The notes under the pieces were generated by a model. The model was not told the DNA's origin and made no database searches. It saw nothing but the letters and a program-made list of their open reading frames with translations. From contig JAEWSZ010000063.1 in the NCBI GenBank assembly GCA_023397905.1, forward strand, positions 1 through 34,777: DNA of 34,777 bases, in the 5' to 3' direction. Each line of letters begins with the position of its first letter. Position 1 is the stretch's first letter. Made by a program: the position numbers and the translations under genes. This document shows, piece by piece, positions 8,645 to 16,690 of the stretch. This DNA is from Bacillota bacterium (GTDB lineage Bacteria > Bacillota > Clostridia > Acetivibrionales > DSM-1351).

Positions 8645-9232
8645 ATGAAACAGGATATTGATAAAAACACTTATTTAAAAATTCTTAAACTGCTCAGCAT
8701 AAAAGGCACTCGCTTTACCACGGAGGATCTTGCCAGAACACTGGGTACAAGTAAGCGCACTATTTACGAAAGTTTTGAAAATAAATACGATATAATCGAC
8801 AAGACCATTGAGTTTGTTTTCAAAGATATCAATTACTCGGATCAAATGATCCTGGAAGCTTCGGATACTACTTTGCGTGAGAATATCATAAAGTATTTTC
8901 AGAATGTCCCCGACACGTATCACATTGGCGTTCTGATCCGGTATTCGGATGATCTGCAGCGATTCTACCCTCAGTTGTGGAACAAGGTGAATAACTATAT
9001 TAATTCCATATGGGACGGATTGATTCAATTAGTTGAGGGCGGCATTCAAAGCGGCTCAATATATCCTGTGGATACCACTGTTTTACGGTTAATGCTGGAT
9101 CAAACGCTGGCAAAACTGCTGGATTATGAATTCACCCTCAGAAATCAAATCAGCTTTGAATCCGGTATGCGTGCCATGTGTGATATCGTTTTGTTCGGTA
9201 TGATGGACAGGGCGGATACACAGGAAGCGTAA
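8645..9232 (+). CDS. TetR/AcrR family transcriptional regulator
   Basis: This 195-residue protein has a TetR-type helix-turn-helix at about residues 20-55 (FTTEDLARTLGTSKRTIYESF, Y-E-S-F instead of the commoner Y-Y-H-F) and a helical regulatory domain. The ATG at 8645 is preferred to the in-frame ATG at 8636 because AAAGGG (8630-8635) is 9 bases before it and touches the earlier ATG. It lies in an operon with the GNAT gene and probably autoregulates that operon through the TGGTA-type boxes. Confidence 0.88.
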   Translation: MKQDIDKNTYLKILKLLSIKGTRFTTEDLARTLGTSKRTIYESFENKYDIIDKTIEFVFKDINYSDQMILEASDTTLRENIIKYFQNVPDTYHIGVLIRYSDDLQRFYPQLWNKVNNYINSIWDGLIQLVEGGIQSGSIYPVDTTVLRLMLDQTLAKLLDYEFTLRNQISFESGMRAMCDIVLFGMMDRADTQEA

Positions 9233-9300
9233 GTTTATGCATTTTGGACATTTCTCTTAAATAAATACCAAATTCAACAAAAAGTCTGATAAATTATATG

Positions 9301-9318
9301 CGGCGCACAAAAAAGCCG
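9301..9318 (+). other. Weak hairpin downstream of the TetR gene
   Basis: CGGC (9301-9304) can pair with GCCG (9315-9318), followed by GATTTTATT. The stem is short, so this is only a possible terminator for the GNAT/TetR operon. Confidence 0.25.
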
Positions 9319-9354
9319 GATTTTATTATGTACCGTATACATTGCTAATTATTG

Positions 9355-9383
9355 CCATAATAGATATCCTATAACTATTATGG
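9355..9383. promoter_or_regulatory. Inverted repeat, candidate operator upstream of the chemoreceptor gene
   Basis: CCATAATAG (9355-9363) and CTATTATGG (9375-9383) form a perfect 9-bp inverted repeat with an 11-base spacer. A TATAAT lies downstream at 9407-9412, followed by a structured leader. The repeat looks like a dimeric-regulator site; the binder is unknown. Confidence 0.45.
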
Positions 9384-9440
9384 AATCATTATAAAAATAT
9401 ACATATTATAATCAAAATCGACATATAAATCTGTAAATTA

Positions 9441-9521
9441 TCAAAGTCAATTGCGATTGAAAGCATTTGTCTCCCCAGGTAAATATGCTTTTAAGCTGCT
9501 TTCAACGCAGTTTGGCTTTGA
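9441..9521 (+). ncRNA. Structured 5' leader element (possible riboswitch of unrecognised class)
   Basis: TCAAAGTCAA (9441-9450) pairs with TTGGCTTTGA (9512-9521, one G-U). TGCG (9452-9455) pairs with CGCA (9506-9509). After a bulged A, TTGAAAGCA (9457-9465) pairs with TGCTTTCAA (9497-9505). Together these make a nearly continuous helix of about 23 pairs capped by a 31-base loop containing TCTCCCCAGG. Inside the loop ATGCTTT (9485-9491) could instead pair with AAAGCAT at 9461-9467 or with AAAGCAT at 9601-9607, just before the ribosome binding site. The core does not match the c-di-GMP-I or other classes I can recall. It precedes a chemoreceptor gene. Confidence 0.5.
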
Positions 9522-9540
9522 ATGATTTTTTATACTTCAG

Positions 9541-9585
9541 GAGGCTTTTAGCCTCAAACCCAAACTGCCGGCTTCCGGCCGGCAG
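9541..9585 (+). other. Two further hairpins in the chemoreceptor leader
   Basis: GAGGC-TTTTA-GCCTC (9541-9555) and CTGCCGGC-TTCCG-GCCGGCAG (9565-9585) are perfect stems. Neither has a T-tract, so they are not ordinary terminators. They sit 39 bases before the start codon and extend the structured leader. The 391-base gap 9233-9623 therefore holds an operator-like repeat, a TATAAT and three RNA stems, but no ORF. Confidence 0.5.
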
Positions 9586-9623
9586 TAATTGACTACGATA
9601 AAAGCATTTTTAAGGAGGGTACA

Positions 9624-11138
9624 ATGGGCACTCAGGATACGGTGATTAGTGAGAGAAAGTATAATGAAAAATCTGCCAGAAACAAAGTAATCAATTGGTT
9701 TATGGCATTGGGAACAACAATACTTTACATATTGTATATCGGCGTTGTTGTTTTTGATCTGACAGCAGACAATATAAATTTTGTTGTGGGAATTACCGTA
9801 ATAGTTACAAGCTGCTTGGCGGTTATTATAAACTGGTCCGTATTTATCAAAAAACCGACAAGCGATAAACTTGGCTGGGGAGGCATTACAAGCTATATGG
9901 TAGTATATGGCATATTCCTGCTGTTTTACGGAACAACTTTCGTAAAGATAAGTGCGATACCTGTTCTGTGTGCCGCCATACTGTTCTTTGACAACCGGCT
10001 TTCCAGGATATTTTGTATAGTGTGCGGACTGATAAATATTGTGTATGTGGCCGAATTAGCCGTTATATATAAAAATTACTCGTTCCAGAATTATATTGAG
10101 TTAGTCATTATACTGTTAACTTTACATACCATATATAAATGCTCCGACATCGGAGGGAGATTTTCCCACGATTCCATACATGCCATTAAAGACCAGCAGG
10201 CTTTGCAGGAAGAAATGCTGACGGATATCCTTGAAATTGCAAAAATCGTTCAAAATAAGACATCCGAAAGCAACGAACTAGTACATGAACTGGGCAGATC
10301 CGCGGAAACTATTAACACGGCCATTAATGAAATCTCATCTACAGCACAGGATAACGCATATAATATTCAGGAACAAAATGTAATGACACAGTCCATCCAA
10401 CAGTCGATCAATATGACGGTGGAACGTTCCGAGCAGGTGGTGGATGTCGCCAGAAGCTCGTCTGACTCCGTAAAAAACGGACTGGATATTATGAATCAAC
10501 TGGAACAGCAATCCGCCGCAATCATAAATGCAAATTCTTCAGTTGCAGACTCCATGGAACGGCTGCAGGAAAAAACAAATGAAGTCCGCGATATTGCGGA
10601 TATAATCTTTAATATTTCCAGCCAGACGAATTTATTGGCGCTGAACGCTTCCATAGAAAGTGCGCGGGCAGGGGAAGCGGGCAAGGGTTTTGCGGTAGTA
10701 GCGGATGAAATAAGAAAACTGTCGGAGCAGACAAGGCAGTCTACGGAAAACATAGCGAAGATAATCGGTGAATTGAGTCAAAATGCGAAAACAGTTTCGG
10801 ATAATGTCAAAGAATCCATCCAATCAACAGGGGTGCAGGAGGACTTAATCACAAATGTTTCAGCCAATTTTGAGCAAATCAACAAAAATGTTGGTATCCT
10901 GACAGAGCATATTTCAGAAATCGATCATATGCTAACGGATCTGGCTGGGTCAAATAATCGTATAGTAGACAATATAGGCCATTTATCCGCTTCTACCCAG
11001 GAGATAATGGCCAGCTCGGAAGAAACGGCGGCAATGAGCGAGAAAAATTATGAAAACGCACAGACAACAAAAGACTTTCTTAATGAGGTAATTAATACGG
11101 CAAAACGGTTTGATAAATATTTGAGCAACAGCAATTAA
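9624..11138 (+). CDS. Methyl-accepting chemotaxis protein with polytopic membrane sensor
   Basis: This is a 504-residue chemoreceptor. Residues 26-170 contain about six hydrophobic segments (near 26-45, 52-72, 90-104, 110-122, 128-148, 156-170) and no large extracellular domain, so the signal is probably sensed in the membrane. There is no evident HAMP domain; a helix leads straight into the signalling domain, whose tip reads NLLALNASIESARAGEAGKG near residues 335-355. RBS AAGGAGGG at 9612-9619 supports the ATG. It is monocistronic, with a structured leader upstream and a convergent PucR gene downstream. The ligand is unknown; an energy- or membrane-state sensor is possible. Confidence 0.92.
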   Translation: MGTQDTVISERKYNEKSARNKVINWFMALGTTILYILYIGVVVFDLTADNINFVVGITVIVTSCLAVIINWSVFIKKPTSDKLGWGGITSYMVVYGIFLLFYGTTFVKISAIPVLCAAILFFDNRLSRIFCIVCGLINIVYVAELAVIYKNYSFQNYIELVIILLTLHTIYKCSDIGGRFSHDSIHAIKDQQALQEEMLTDILEIAKIVQNKTSESNELVHELGRSAETINTAINEISSTAQDNAYNIQEQNVMTQSIQQSINMTVERSEQVVDVARSSSDSVKNGLDIMNQLEQQSAAIINANSSVADSMERLQEKTNEVRDIADIIFNISSQTNLLALNASIESARAGEAGKGFAVVADEIRKLSEQTRQSTENIAKIIGELSQNAKTVSDNVKESIQSTGVQEDLITNVSANFEQINKNVGILTEHISEIDHMLTDLAGSNNRIVDNIGHLSASTQEIMASSEETAAMSEKNYENAQTTKDFLNEVINTAKRFDKYLSNSN

Positions 11139-11166
11139 TGGAAATAACCGCAATGAGTTATTTCCA
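11139..11166. terminator. Hairpin shared by the convergent chemoreceptor and PucR genes
   Basis: TGGAAATAAC (11139-11148) pairs perfectly with GTTATTTCCA (11157-11166) around an 8-base loop. It starts directly after the chemoreceptor stop codon and includes the last codons of the PucR gene on the other strand. The T-tract is weak, so it may act as a bidirectional terminator or mRNA 3'-end stabiliser. Confidence 0.55.
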
Positions 11167-12684
11167 TTCCGTAAAAGAATTTAACCCGTTATAACGGTCA
11201 ATGAGAAAAGACAGTCTCAGCAGGAAAAGCGTATTTGTGTCGGTAAAATCGAGATGGCACAATTCGACGATCCTGTTTAAGCGGTATGCCAGAGAATTGC
11301 GGTGTATAAAAAGCGCCTCTGCAGTTAGTTTGATACTGCAGGAATTTTCAATAAAAATGCAGAGGGTCTTATACAATTCGGAGTTGTTTTCCTGGTCACT
11401 TTGCCTGAGGACAGCAAGGGCAGGATGGCAAAACCGGCCTAGATTTTCCGGCTGCTTTGTTTCGGAAAACAGGTCAAAAATCTGATAATTGCAATAATGG
11501 CAGACCAAATGCTCGGGTCTCAACTTCTGTCCCAATTCCAGCGCGGAATGTGCCTGTATATAGTAGTTTGAAAAATATTCGATATTTTTAAACGGATTGC
11601 TGATCCCAATCCGGAGATGCTGGGATTTGCTCAAGTCCAGGACAGCATGATTTAAGCCGGCAACCTCCTGGGGATCGCAGTTGTAGGGAATCAGCGCCGC
11701 GATTCCTTTATCAACAAATGTCATGTGAGTTCCGGGTATCCGTTCTGTCAGGAGTTTGCTTATGGTATCCTTCAGATAAGAGGAGCCTAGGTATCTTGTT
11801 GAACGGATGAATAATACAAGCATTTCGGGCGGAAAAGACAGTTCTTTCAGCCGGGGGGACATTTCCTTTGAGGGAGCTCCGATCAGCATATCAAATAATA
11901 CCTCATGATAAGGACTTTTTTCCTCAAATAAGTCCGGCAGATAAAATGTGATGGCATAGCTGATAACATGGCTTATAACGCTCAGCATATCAAAATGCAA
12001 ATGCGAAATCTGTTTTTCACCTTCCAGCATTAGTATGAAACCAACCTGAGTTTGATTATGGAATACTTTACTGCTGAGTTTCCTGTATGGAGAAAGTGAA
12101 CATGTAACGTCGATACTTGCGGTAGTCTGGGTTGCGTTTTTTACCGGTTTGAGTTCCCTGACTCCATTGATGAATTCATAGGAACAATATCCGTGTTTAG
12201 TATTATCCAGCCATATGGAATCAGTAACCGGATAGGTTGTGGAACTTGCAATGATTTTAAAATTGCGGTCGCAAAAAATCAGAGCGTTTTCCAGACGGAT
12301 TGAAGCAGCGTCAATAACCGCTTCAATACTACGGGTCCGCTCAGCGATAGCGGTGAGTTCTTCGAAAATTCCTCTTTCAGAATTTGCTTCTATAAGTATT
12401 TTTGCATCGTTGAACACATTGATGAGAGCTTCCTGCGGAACTAATGCCATATTTTTACCTTTTTCTGCCGGAAGTTCATCCGTTTTTGCAAGAATACAGT
12501 TAGGGGGAAGGGAGTATAGATTTTCCGACTGTTTATCATAACCAAAATACAGAGTCGAAATTTGTGCGGACGGATGCCTGTAATCTATAAAGGACACATC
12601 CTGCAGTTCGGTTGTATCCGTGCAGGATAAAAGTTCAATGTCGTGATCCAAGGAAAGTTTCTCAATCAGTGTATGAAATGTCAT
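11158..12684 (-). CDS. PucR/CdaR family transcriptional regulator
   Basis: This 508-residue regulator has the PucR layout. The N-terminal part is a ligand or GAF-like sensor region (about residues 100-280). A CdaR GGDEF-like domain lies in the middle (about 300-400). The C-terminal PucR helix-turn-helix (HTH_30) reads IKLTAEALFIHRNSLAYRLN at about 450-480, followed by the family tail DTNTLFLLRLSFLIDRY. The start at 12684 is chosen because its ATG has GGGGGAC just upstream; the longer frame from 12789 would add a hydrophobic 35 residues with no ribosome binding site. It is divergent from the reductase-decarboxylase fusion gene, 180 bases apart, and PucR proteins usually activate a neighbouring catabolic operon in response to its substrate, so that operon is its likely target. 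Confidence 0.88.
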   Translation of the reverse strand: MTFHTLIEKLSLDHDIELLSCTDTTELQDVSFIDYRHPSAQISTLYFGYDKQSENLYSLPPNCILAKTDELPAEKGKNMALVPQEALINVFNDAKILIEANSERGIFEELTAIAERTRSIEAVIDAASIRLENALIFCDRNFKIIASSTTYPVTDSIWLDNTKHGYCSYEFINGVRELKPVKNATQTTASIDVTCSLSPYRKLSSKVFHNQTQVGFILMLEGEKQISHLHFDMLSVISHVISYAITFYLPDLFEEKSPYHEVLFDMLIGAPSKEMSPRLKELSFPPEMLVLFIRSTRYLGSSYLKDTISKLLTERIPGTHMTFVDKGIAALIPYNCDPQEVAGLNHAVLDLSKSQHLRIGISNPFKNIEYFSNYYIQAHSALELGQKLRPEHLVCHYCNYQIFDLFSETKQPENLGRFCHPALAVLRQSDQENNSELYKTLCIFIENSCSIKLTAEALFIHRNSLAYRLNRIVELCHLDFTDTNTLFLLRLSFLIDRYNGLNSFTEWK

Positions 12685-12782
12685 TTTGTCCCCCTGTGAT
12701 ATGCAAAGTAATGTTAAATAAATAACATATATATTTAATATAGTGCATCCTAAACAAAAAGTCAAAAATTTATCATTTATGG

Positions 12783-12836
12783 TAGACATTGAAAAAACAG
12801 TGACAATTCTGTATTTTTAAAGTGTAATAGTGTCTA
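12783..12836 (+). promoter_or_regulatory. Promoter of the reductase-decarboxylase/SDR operon
   Basis: GTGACA (12800-12805), a 17-base spacer and TGTAAT (12823-12828) form a good sigma-A promoter 36 bases before the ATG at 12865. TAGACA (12783-12788) and TGTCTA (12831-12836) make an inverted repeat that brackets it. The PucR protein encoded divergently is the obvious candidate binder (inference). Confidence 0.55.
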
Positions 12837-12864
12837 AATTTAATATTGTGTCAGGAGGTATGAA

Positions 12865-15678
12865 ATGTATAGCCAGATATTTAAACCGGGGAAAATTGGG
12901 AAACTGGGAATTAAAAATCGTTTGATTATGTCACCAATGGGTTGCGGTCTTGCCAATCTGGATGGAACTCCGTCAGAAGATATGATCGCATATTATGAAG
13001 CCAGGGCTATTGGCGGAGCGGGACTTATTATTCCGGAAATCACCCGCATCAATGATGTAAACGGCGCCGGGCTTTTAAGGCAGTTATCTGTGACGAAGGA
13101 TAAGCATATAAAACCGTTATCTGAGCTTGCGGCAGCAATTCATAAGCATGGAACCGGAATTTTTATTCAGCTGCACCATCCTGGCCGGGAGACAGTTTCG
13201 GCATTATTGGGAGGACAGCCGGTAGTCGGACCGTCGGCGATTCCCTGTAAATTGCTGAAACAGGAAACCAGAGAATTACAAACAGAGGAAGTAAAACAGT
13301 TAATAGAACAATTTGTCGCAGGAGCGGTCAGGGTTCAGAAAGCAGGCTGTGACGGAGTGGAATTGCATGCCGCCCATGGATACCTCCTGCAGGAATTTTT
13401 ATCTCCCTATACCAACAAGCGGAATGATGAATATGGCGGAAGTTTTCAAAACCGGCTCAGAATGCTCACGGAAATTATTGATGGCATAAAAAAGGCATGC
13501 GGACCGGATTTTCCCGTCGGCGTTCGGTTAAGCGTCGAAGAATTCCTGGATAAAACAGGTGTTACGGAAGACTACATACATATTTCCGACGGTATTTTAA
13601 TAGCAAAGGCTCTGGAGGAAAAGGGCATTGACTTTATTGATGTAAGCTGCGGTTTATACGAAACGGGCATGACCTGCGTTGAACCGATATCCTTCCCCCA
13701 GGGCTGGAGAAAAGATTTGATACGGGCAATTAAAAGTAATGTCAATATCCCGGTAATAGGCGTATCTGTGATCAGGGATCCGAAAATTGCGGATGATATG
13801 ATAAATGACGGTATTTTGGATTTCGTATCCATGGGAAGAAGCTTTATAGCAGATCCGGAATGGGCAAACAAAGCCAGAGACGGGCGCGAAAAAGAAATCC
13901 GGAAATGTATTTCCTGCCTGCGCTGCTTTGAAAGCTTAAATGCAAACAGCGCTGCCGGGGTCCCGCCAATCTGTTCCTTAAATCCGGCTTTTGCCAGGGA
14001 GAAGCAATACGGAAATCCGGCTTATGATACAAAATCCCATAACGCAGTTGTAATCGGCGGCGGACCGGCAGGGCTGAGCGCTGCGTTGACCCTTGCAAAC
14101 CGCGGTATAAAGGTGACCTTGCTGGACCGCCAAAAAGAGCTCGGAGGGACCCTGAATCTTGCAAAAAGGCCTCCGCTGAAGGAGCGCATGCAGTGGGTAG
14201 CAGACTTTTACAATAATGAATTTGACCGGCTTGGGGTAAACGTAGTCTTAAATACTGAAGCCACAATGGACAGGATTTCATCCTGCCGTCCGGATGCCGT
14301 CATATTGGCAGCGGGCTCAGTTTCCATTATACCGGGCCAGATTAAAGGAATAGACGGAAATAATGTCTTTACAGTTGAAGAAGTGTTGGCGGGAAAGGCA
14401 GATTTAAAAGGTATAAATGTCACAGTAATAGGCGCCGGTTTAACAGGGCTTGAGACAGCTGAATTTTTAGCTGCAAGGGATAATAAGGTAACGGTCGTTG
14501 ATATGCTGGCAAGACCGGCTCCAAATGCCAACCACACCAATGTTGCGGACGTATGCGGGCGCCTTGGTAAGTATGGAGTAAATTATCTGCTTGGACATTC
14601 ATTAAAGGAAATAAGCGGAGGAGCGATTTTGCTTGAGGATGTGGAAACTAAAGAGCAGAAGGAAGTTAAAACCGACGCCGTAGTACTGTCTCTTGGATTT
14701 AAACCGGATCAATCCCTGCTGAGTGAACTGGAAGCCGCAAATATACCGGTCAAAGTGATCGGAAGCGCGCTGAAGGATGGGATGATCGCCGAAGCAGTAC
14801 ATTCCGGGTTTCAGGCAGGCAGAGACCTTTTCCTGGACAACCCGGAGGACATCAGCTTCAAGGTTTCCAAAACAGATGTTTCAAATTTTGGAAAGGTATC
14901 TCTGATGGACAATCAGGAGGGAGTATATGTCAGCTATCTGACAGATCCGCAGGCAATTGCCGGAATTTTGCCTCCGCCTCTGAAGCCGTTTTCCATGCCG
15001 GTTGTGACAATATCCGTCTGTCACGTCAACAATCCCACCTTTGCAGACGATTACTATGAAGCCATACTGGGCGTGTATGCAACCTACGGAAAAACATTGG
15101 GGCTTTATACAACCGGACTGGTCCTGGGGGGACCCGGCGCTGAGATGGCCGTACAATGCGGACGGGATAACGGAAGTATACCCAAGAAAATGGGGGCGGA
15201 ATTTGTTATCAGAAAAAATGGGGACCGCGTCACAGCTTCTGTTGCCAGGAGAGGAACACAGCTCGTGGATGTTTCCATGAAATTAGGTGAATACAACAGC
15301 CCCTTGACCGCAGCCCTTTATCAATTTCCGGGTGCGGGCAAAAAGACTTTTGGCGGCGGATTTTACTTTCATTTTGACAGAATACCCGACGAAAATGGAG
15401 TATCACATTTTGTAAATGGCGCACTGCTTATGAATCAATGCGAATATAATTATACATCCTGGGATCCGGCTACCGTCTCCATGGAACTTAAATCAAGCGT
15501 CGATGATCCGTGGGCGGAACTGCCTGTACGCACCATAATCGGCGGGGCATATTCAAAGAACAGTCTAATGGTTCATAAATTAAACCTGGCGGAAAAATTG
15601 GAGGCGGATGAAATCATCCCTTATTTATTAACAGGAAGATATGACAGGACAGCGTTTATGGAAACCGGACGCATTTAA
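12865..15678 (+). CDS. Fusion: FMN/FAD/Fe-S enoate reductase (2,4-dienoyl-CoA reductase type) plus acetoacetate-decarboxylase-like domain
   Basis: This is a 937-residue protein. Residues 1-335 form an old-yellow-enzyme TIM barrel with the substrate/proton-donor motif HAAH at 168-171. Cys348, 351, 354 and 370 (C-x2-C-x2-C-x15-C) resemble the 4Fe-4S site of FadH/BaiCD-type enzymes, but with altered spacing. Residues 393-650 hold the FAD site (GGGPAGLSAA, 398-407) and the NAD(P) site (GAGLTGLE, 523-530). From about 672 to the end is an acetoacetate-decarboxylase-like beta barrel: ILPPPLKPF (701-709), then GRDNGSIPKKMG with Lys774-Lys775 matching the Schiff-base lysine pair. Known reductases of this group end near residue 650-670. 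The enzyme probably reduces a C=C bond with NADH and decarboxylates a beta-keto acid. RBS TCAGGAGGT precedes the ATG. It heads an operon with an SDR gene. No frameshift or stop separates the domains. Confidence 0.9.
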   Translation: MYSQIFKPGKIGKLGIKNRLIMSPMGCGLANLDGTPSEDMIAYYEARAIGGAGLIIPEITRINDVNGAGLLRQLSVTKDKHIKPLSELAAAIHKHGTGIFIQLHHPGRETVSALLGGQPVVGPSAIPCKLLKQETRELQTEEVKQLIEQFVAGAVRVQKAGCDGVELHAAHGYLLQEFLSPYTNKRNDEYGGSFQNRLRMLTEIIDGIKKACGPDFPVGVRLSVEEFLDKTGVTEDYIHISDGILIAKALEEKGIDFIDVSCGLYETGMTCVEPISFPQGWRKDLIRAIKSNVNIPVIGVSVIRDPKIADDMINDGILDFVSMGRSFIADPEWANKARDGREKEIRKCISCLRCFESLNANSAAGVPPICSLNPAFAREKQYGNPAYDTKSHNAVVIGGGPAGLSAALTLANRGIKVTLLDRQKELGGTLNLAKRPPLKERMQWVADFYNNEFDRLGVNVVLNTEATMDRISSCRPDAVILAAGSVSIIPGQIKGIDGNNVFTVEEVLAGKADLKGINVTVIGAGLTGLETAEFLAARDNKVTVVDMLARPAPNANHTNVADVCGRLGKYGVNYLLGHSLKEISGGAILLEDVETKEQKEVKTDAVVLSLGFKPDQSLLSELEAANIPVKVIGSALKDGMIAEAVHSGFQAGRDLFLDNPEDISFKVSKTDVSNFGKVSLMDNQEGVYVSYLTDPQAIAGILPPPLKPFSMPVVTISVCHVNNPTFADDYYEAILGVYATYGKTLGLYTTGLVLGGPGAEMAVQCGRDNGSIPKKMGAEFVIRKNGDRVTASVARRGTQLVDVSMKLGEYNSPLTAALYQFPGAGKKTFGGGFYFHFDRIPDENGVSHFVNGALLMNQCEYNYTSWDPATVSMELKSSVDDPWAELPVRTIIGGAYSKNSLMVHKLNLAEKLEADEIIPYLLTGRYDRTAFMETGRI

Positions 15679-15751
15679 TGTAACCGATATAATCATGCCG
15701 GATTTATTGCATGAATTATAAATTTATGAAGGAAAAGAGAGGGGAATTAAT

Positions 15752-16531
15752 ATGGCAAATATGTTTGATTTAACAGGAAAAGTAGCTGTTGTAACAGGCG
15801 GAAGTTCAGGATTGGGCGCAGATGCGGCCCTTGCATATGCAAATGCCGGAGCAGATGTGGCCATCCTGGCAAGGCGGGTTGAAAAATTAAATGCCGTAAA
15901 GGCAGATATCGAAAAAGCAACAGGAAGAAAAGTTGTCGCAGCCGGATGTGACGTTACAAAAGAAGAGAGTGTAAAATCTGCCATAGAGACAGTTTTAAAA
16001 GAGTTTGGACATATTGATATCCTTTTGAATAACGCAGGAATTGCAGTCCGCGGCGGCGTTGATTCCATGTCCGCCGAAGAATGGGACAGGTCCTTTGATA
16101 CCAATGTAAAAGGTATCTTTCTGGCAAGTAAATATGTAGTACCGCAAATGAAGGAAAGAGGATACGGTAAAATCGTAAATATTGCTTCTGTAAATGCCAT
16201 TGTGGCAGATAAGGTTGATGTATTTATCAGACATTCCTATAATTCTTCAAAATCAGCGGTTCTCGGTCTGACAAAGGGAATGGCCGCTTCTTATGCGCGG
16301 TATGGAATCACGGTCAACGCTGTGGGACCGGCGTTGTTTGAAAGTGAAATGACCAGCTCGACACTGTTTAAATCAGAAGATTTCCTGAATAAATACAATG
16401 CATTGAATCCGGCAGGGCGCCCCGGAAACAGGGGTGAGCTGAACGGCACATTGCTGTATTTGTCAAGCGATGCTTCCAGCTACGTTCAGGGGCAATTTAT
16501 TGAGGTAGACGGCGGAGGCTCCATTGTTTAA
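15752..16531 (+). CDS. SDR family NAD(P)-dependent oxidoreductase
   Basis: This is a 259-residue classical short-chain dehydrogenase. It has the cofactor motif TGGSSGLG at 15-22, NNAG at 93-96, the catalytic Ser146 (NIASVNA) and the Y163-N-S-S-K167 active-site pair. It lacks the acidic residue that would settle NAD versus NADP by eye, and it is nearest in look to gluconate 5-dehydrogenase/3-oxoacyl-reductase-like SDRs. RBS GAGAGGGG precedes the ATG. It lies 73 bases after the reductase-decarboxylase gene with no terminator between, so it likely oxidises or reduces the hydroxyl/keto group of the same pathway intermediate. A strong terminator follows. Confidence 0.92.
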   Translation: MANMFDLTGKVAVVTGGSSGLGADAALAYANAGADVAILARRVEKLNAVKADIEKATGRKVVAAGCDVTKEESVKSAIETVLKEFGHIDILLNNAGIAVRGGVDSMSAEEWDRSFDTNVKGIFLASKYVVPQMKERGYGKIVNIASVNAIVADKVDVFIRHSYNSSKSAVLGLTKGMAASYARYGITVNAVGPALFESEMTSSTLFKSEDFLNKYNALNPAGRPGNRGELNGTLLYLSSDASSYVQGQFIEVDGGGSIV

Positions 16532-16586
16532 TTAATATTGTTTAGATGATGGAAACTTCAGTAAAACTGAAATAATGCTATTCTAT

Positions 16587-16627
16587 AAAAACCTTTGCTT
16601 TCTCTTGGGAGAGGCAAAGGTTTTTTT
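16587..16627 (+). terminator. Terminator of the reductase-decarboxylase/SDR operon
   Basis: AAAACCTTTGC pairs with GCAAAGGTTTT, with an inner TCTC/GAGA pairing around TTGG; the right arm runs into TTTTTTT (16621-16627). Confidence 0.9.
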
Positions 16628-16690
16628 GATATTTATTTATTTCCTTCCCATGTGATATACTTCAAATAAACAGTAACGGGAGGTATTCAT

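Noticed and set aside
9441..9623. c-di-GMP class I (GEMM) riboswitch before the chemoreceptor
   Set aside because: The conserved GGCAAACC and GGGACGCAAAGCC-like core blocks are absent, so the named class cannot be supported; the leader is reported as an unrecognised structure.
11158..12789. Longer PucR product starting at 12789 with a hydrophobic N-terminus
   Set aside because: There is no ribosome binding site at that start, while GGGGGAC sits properly before the ATG at 12684; the extra 35 residues are promoter DNA translated by chance.
13844..14281. Minus-strand ORF of 145 codons inside the reductase fusion
   Set aside because: It lies wholly within the FAD-binding region of the real gene, and has no ribosome binding site or recognisable motif.
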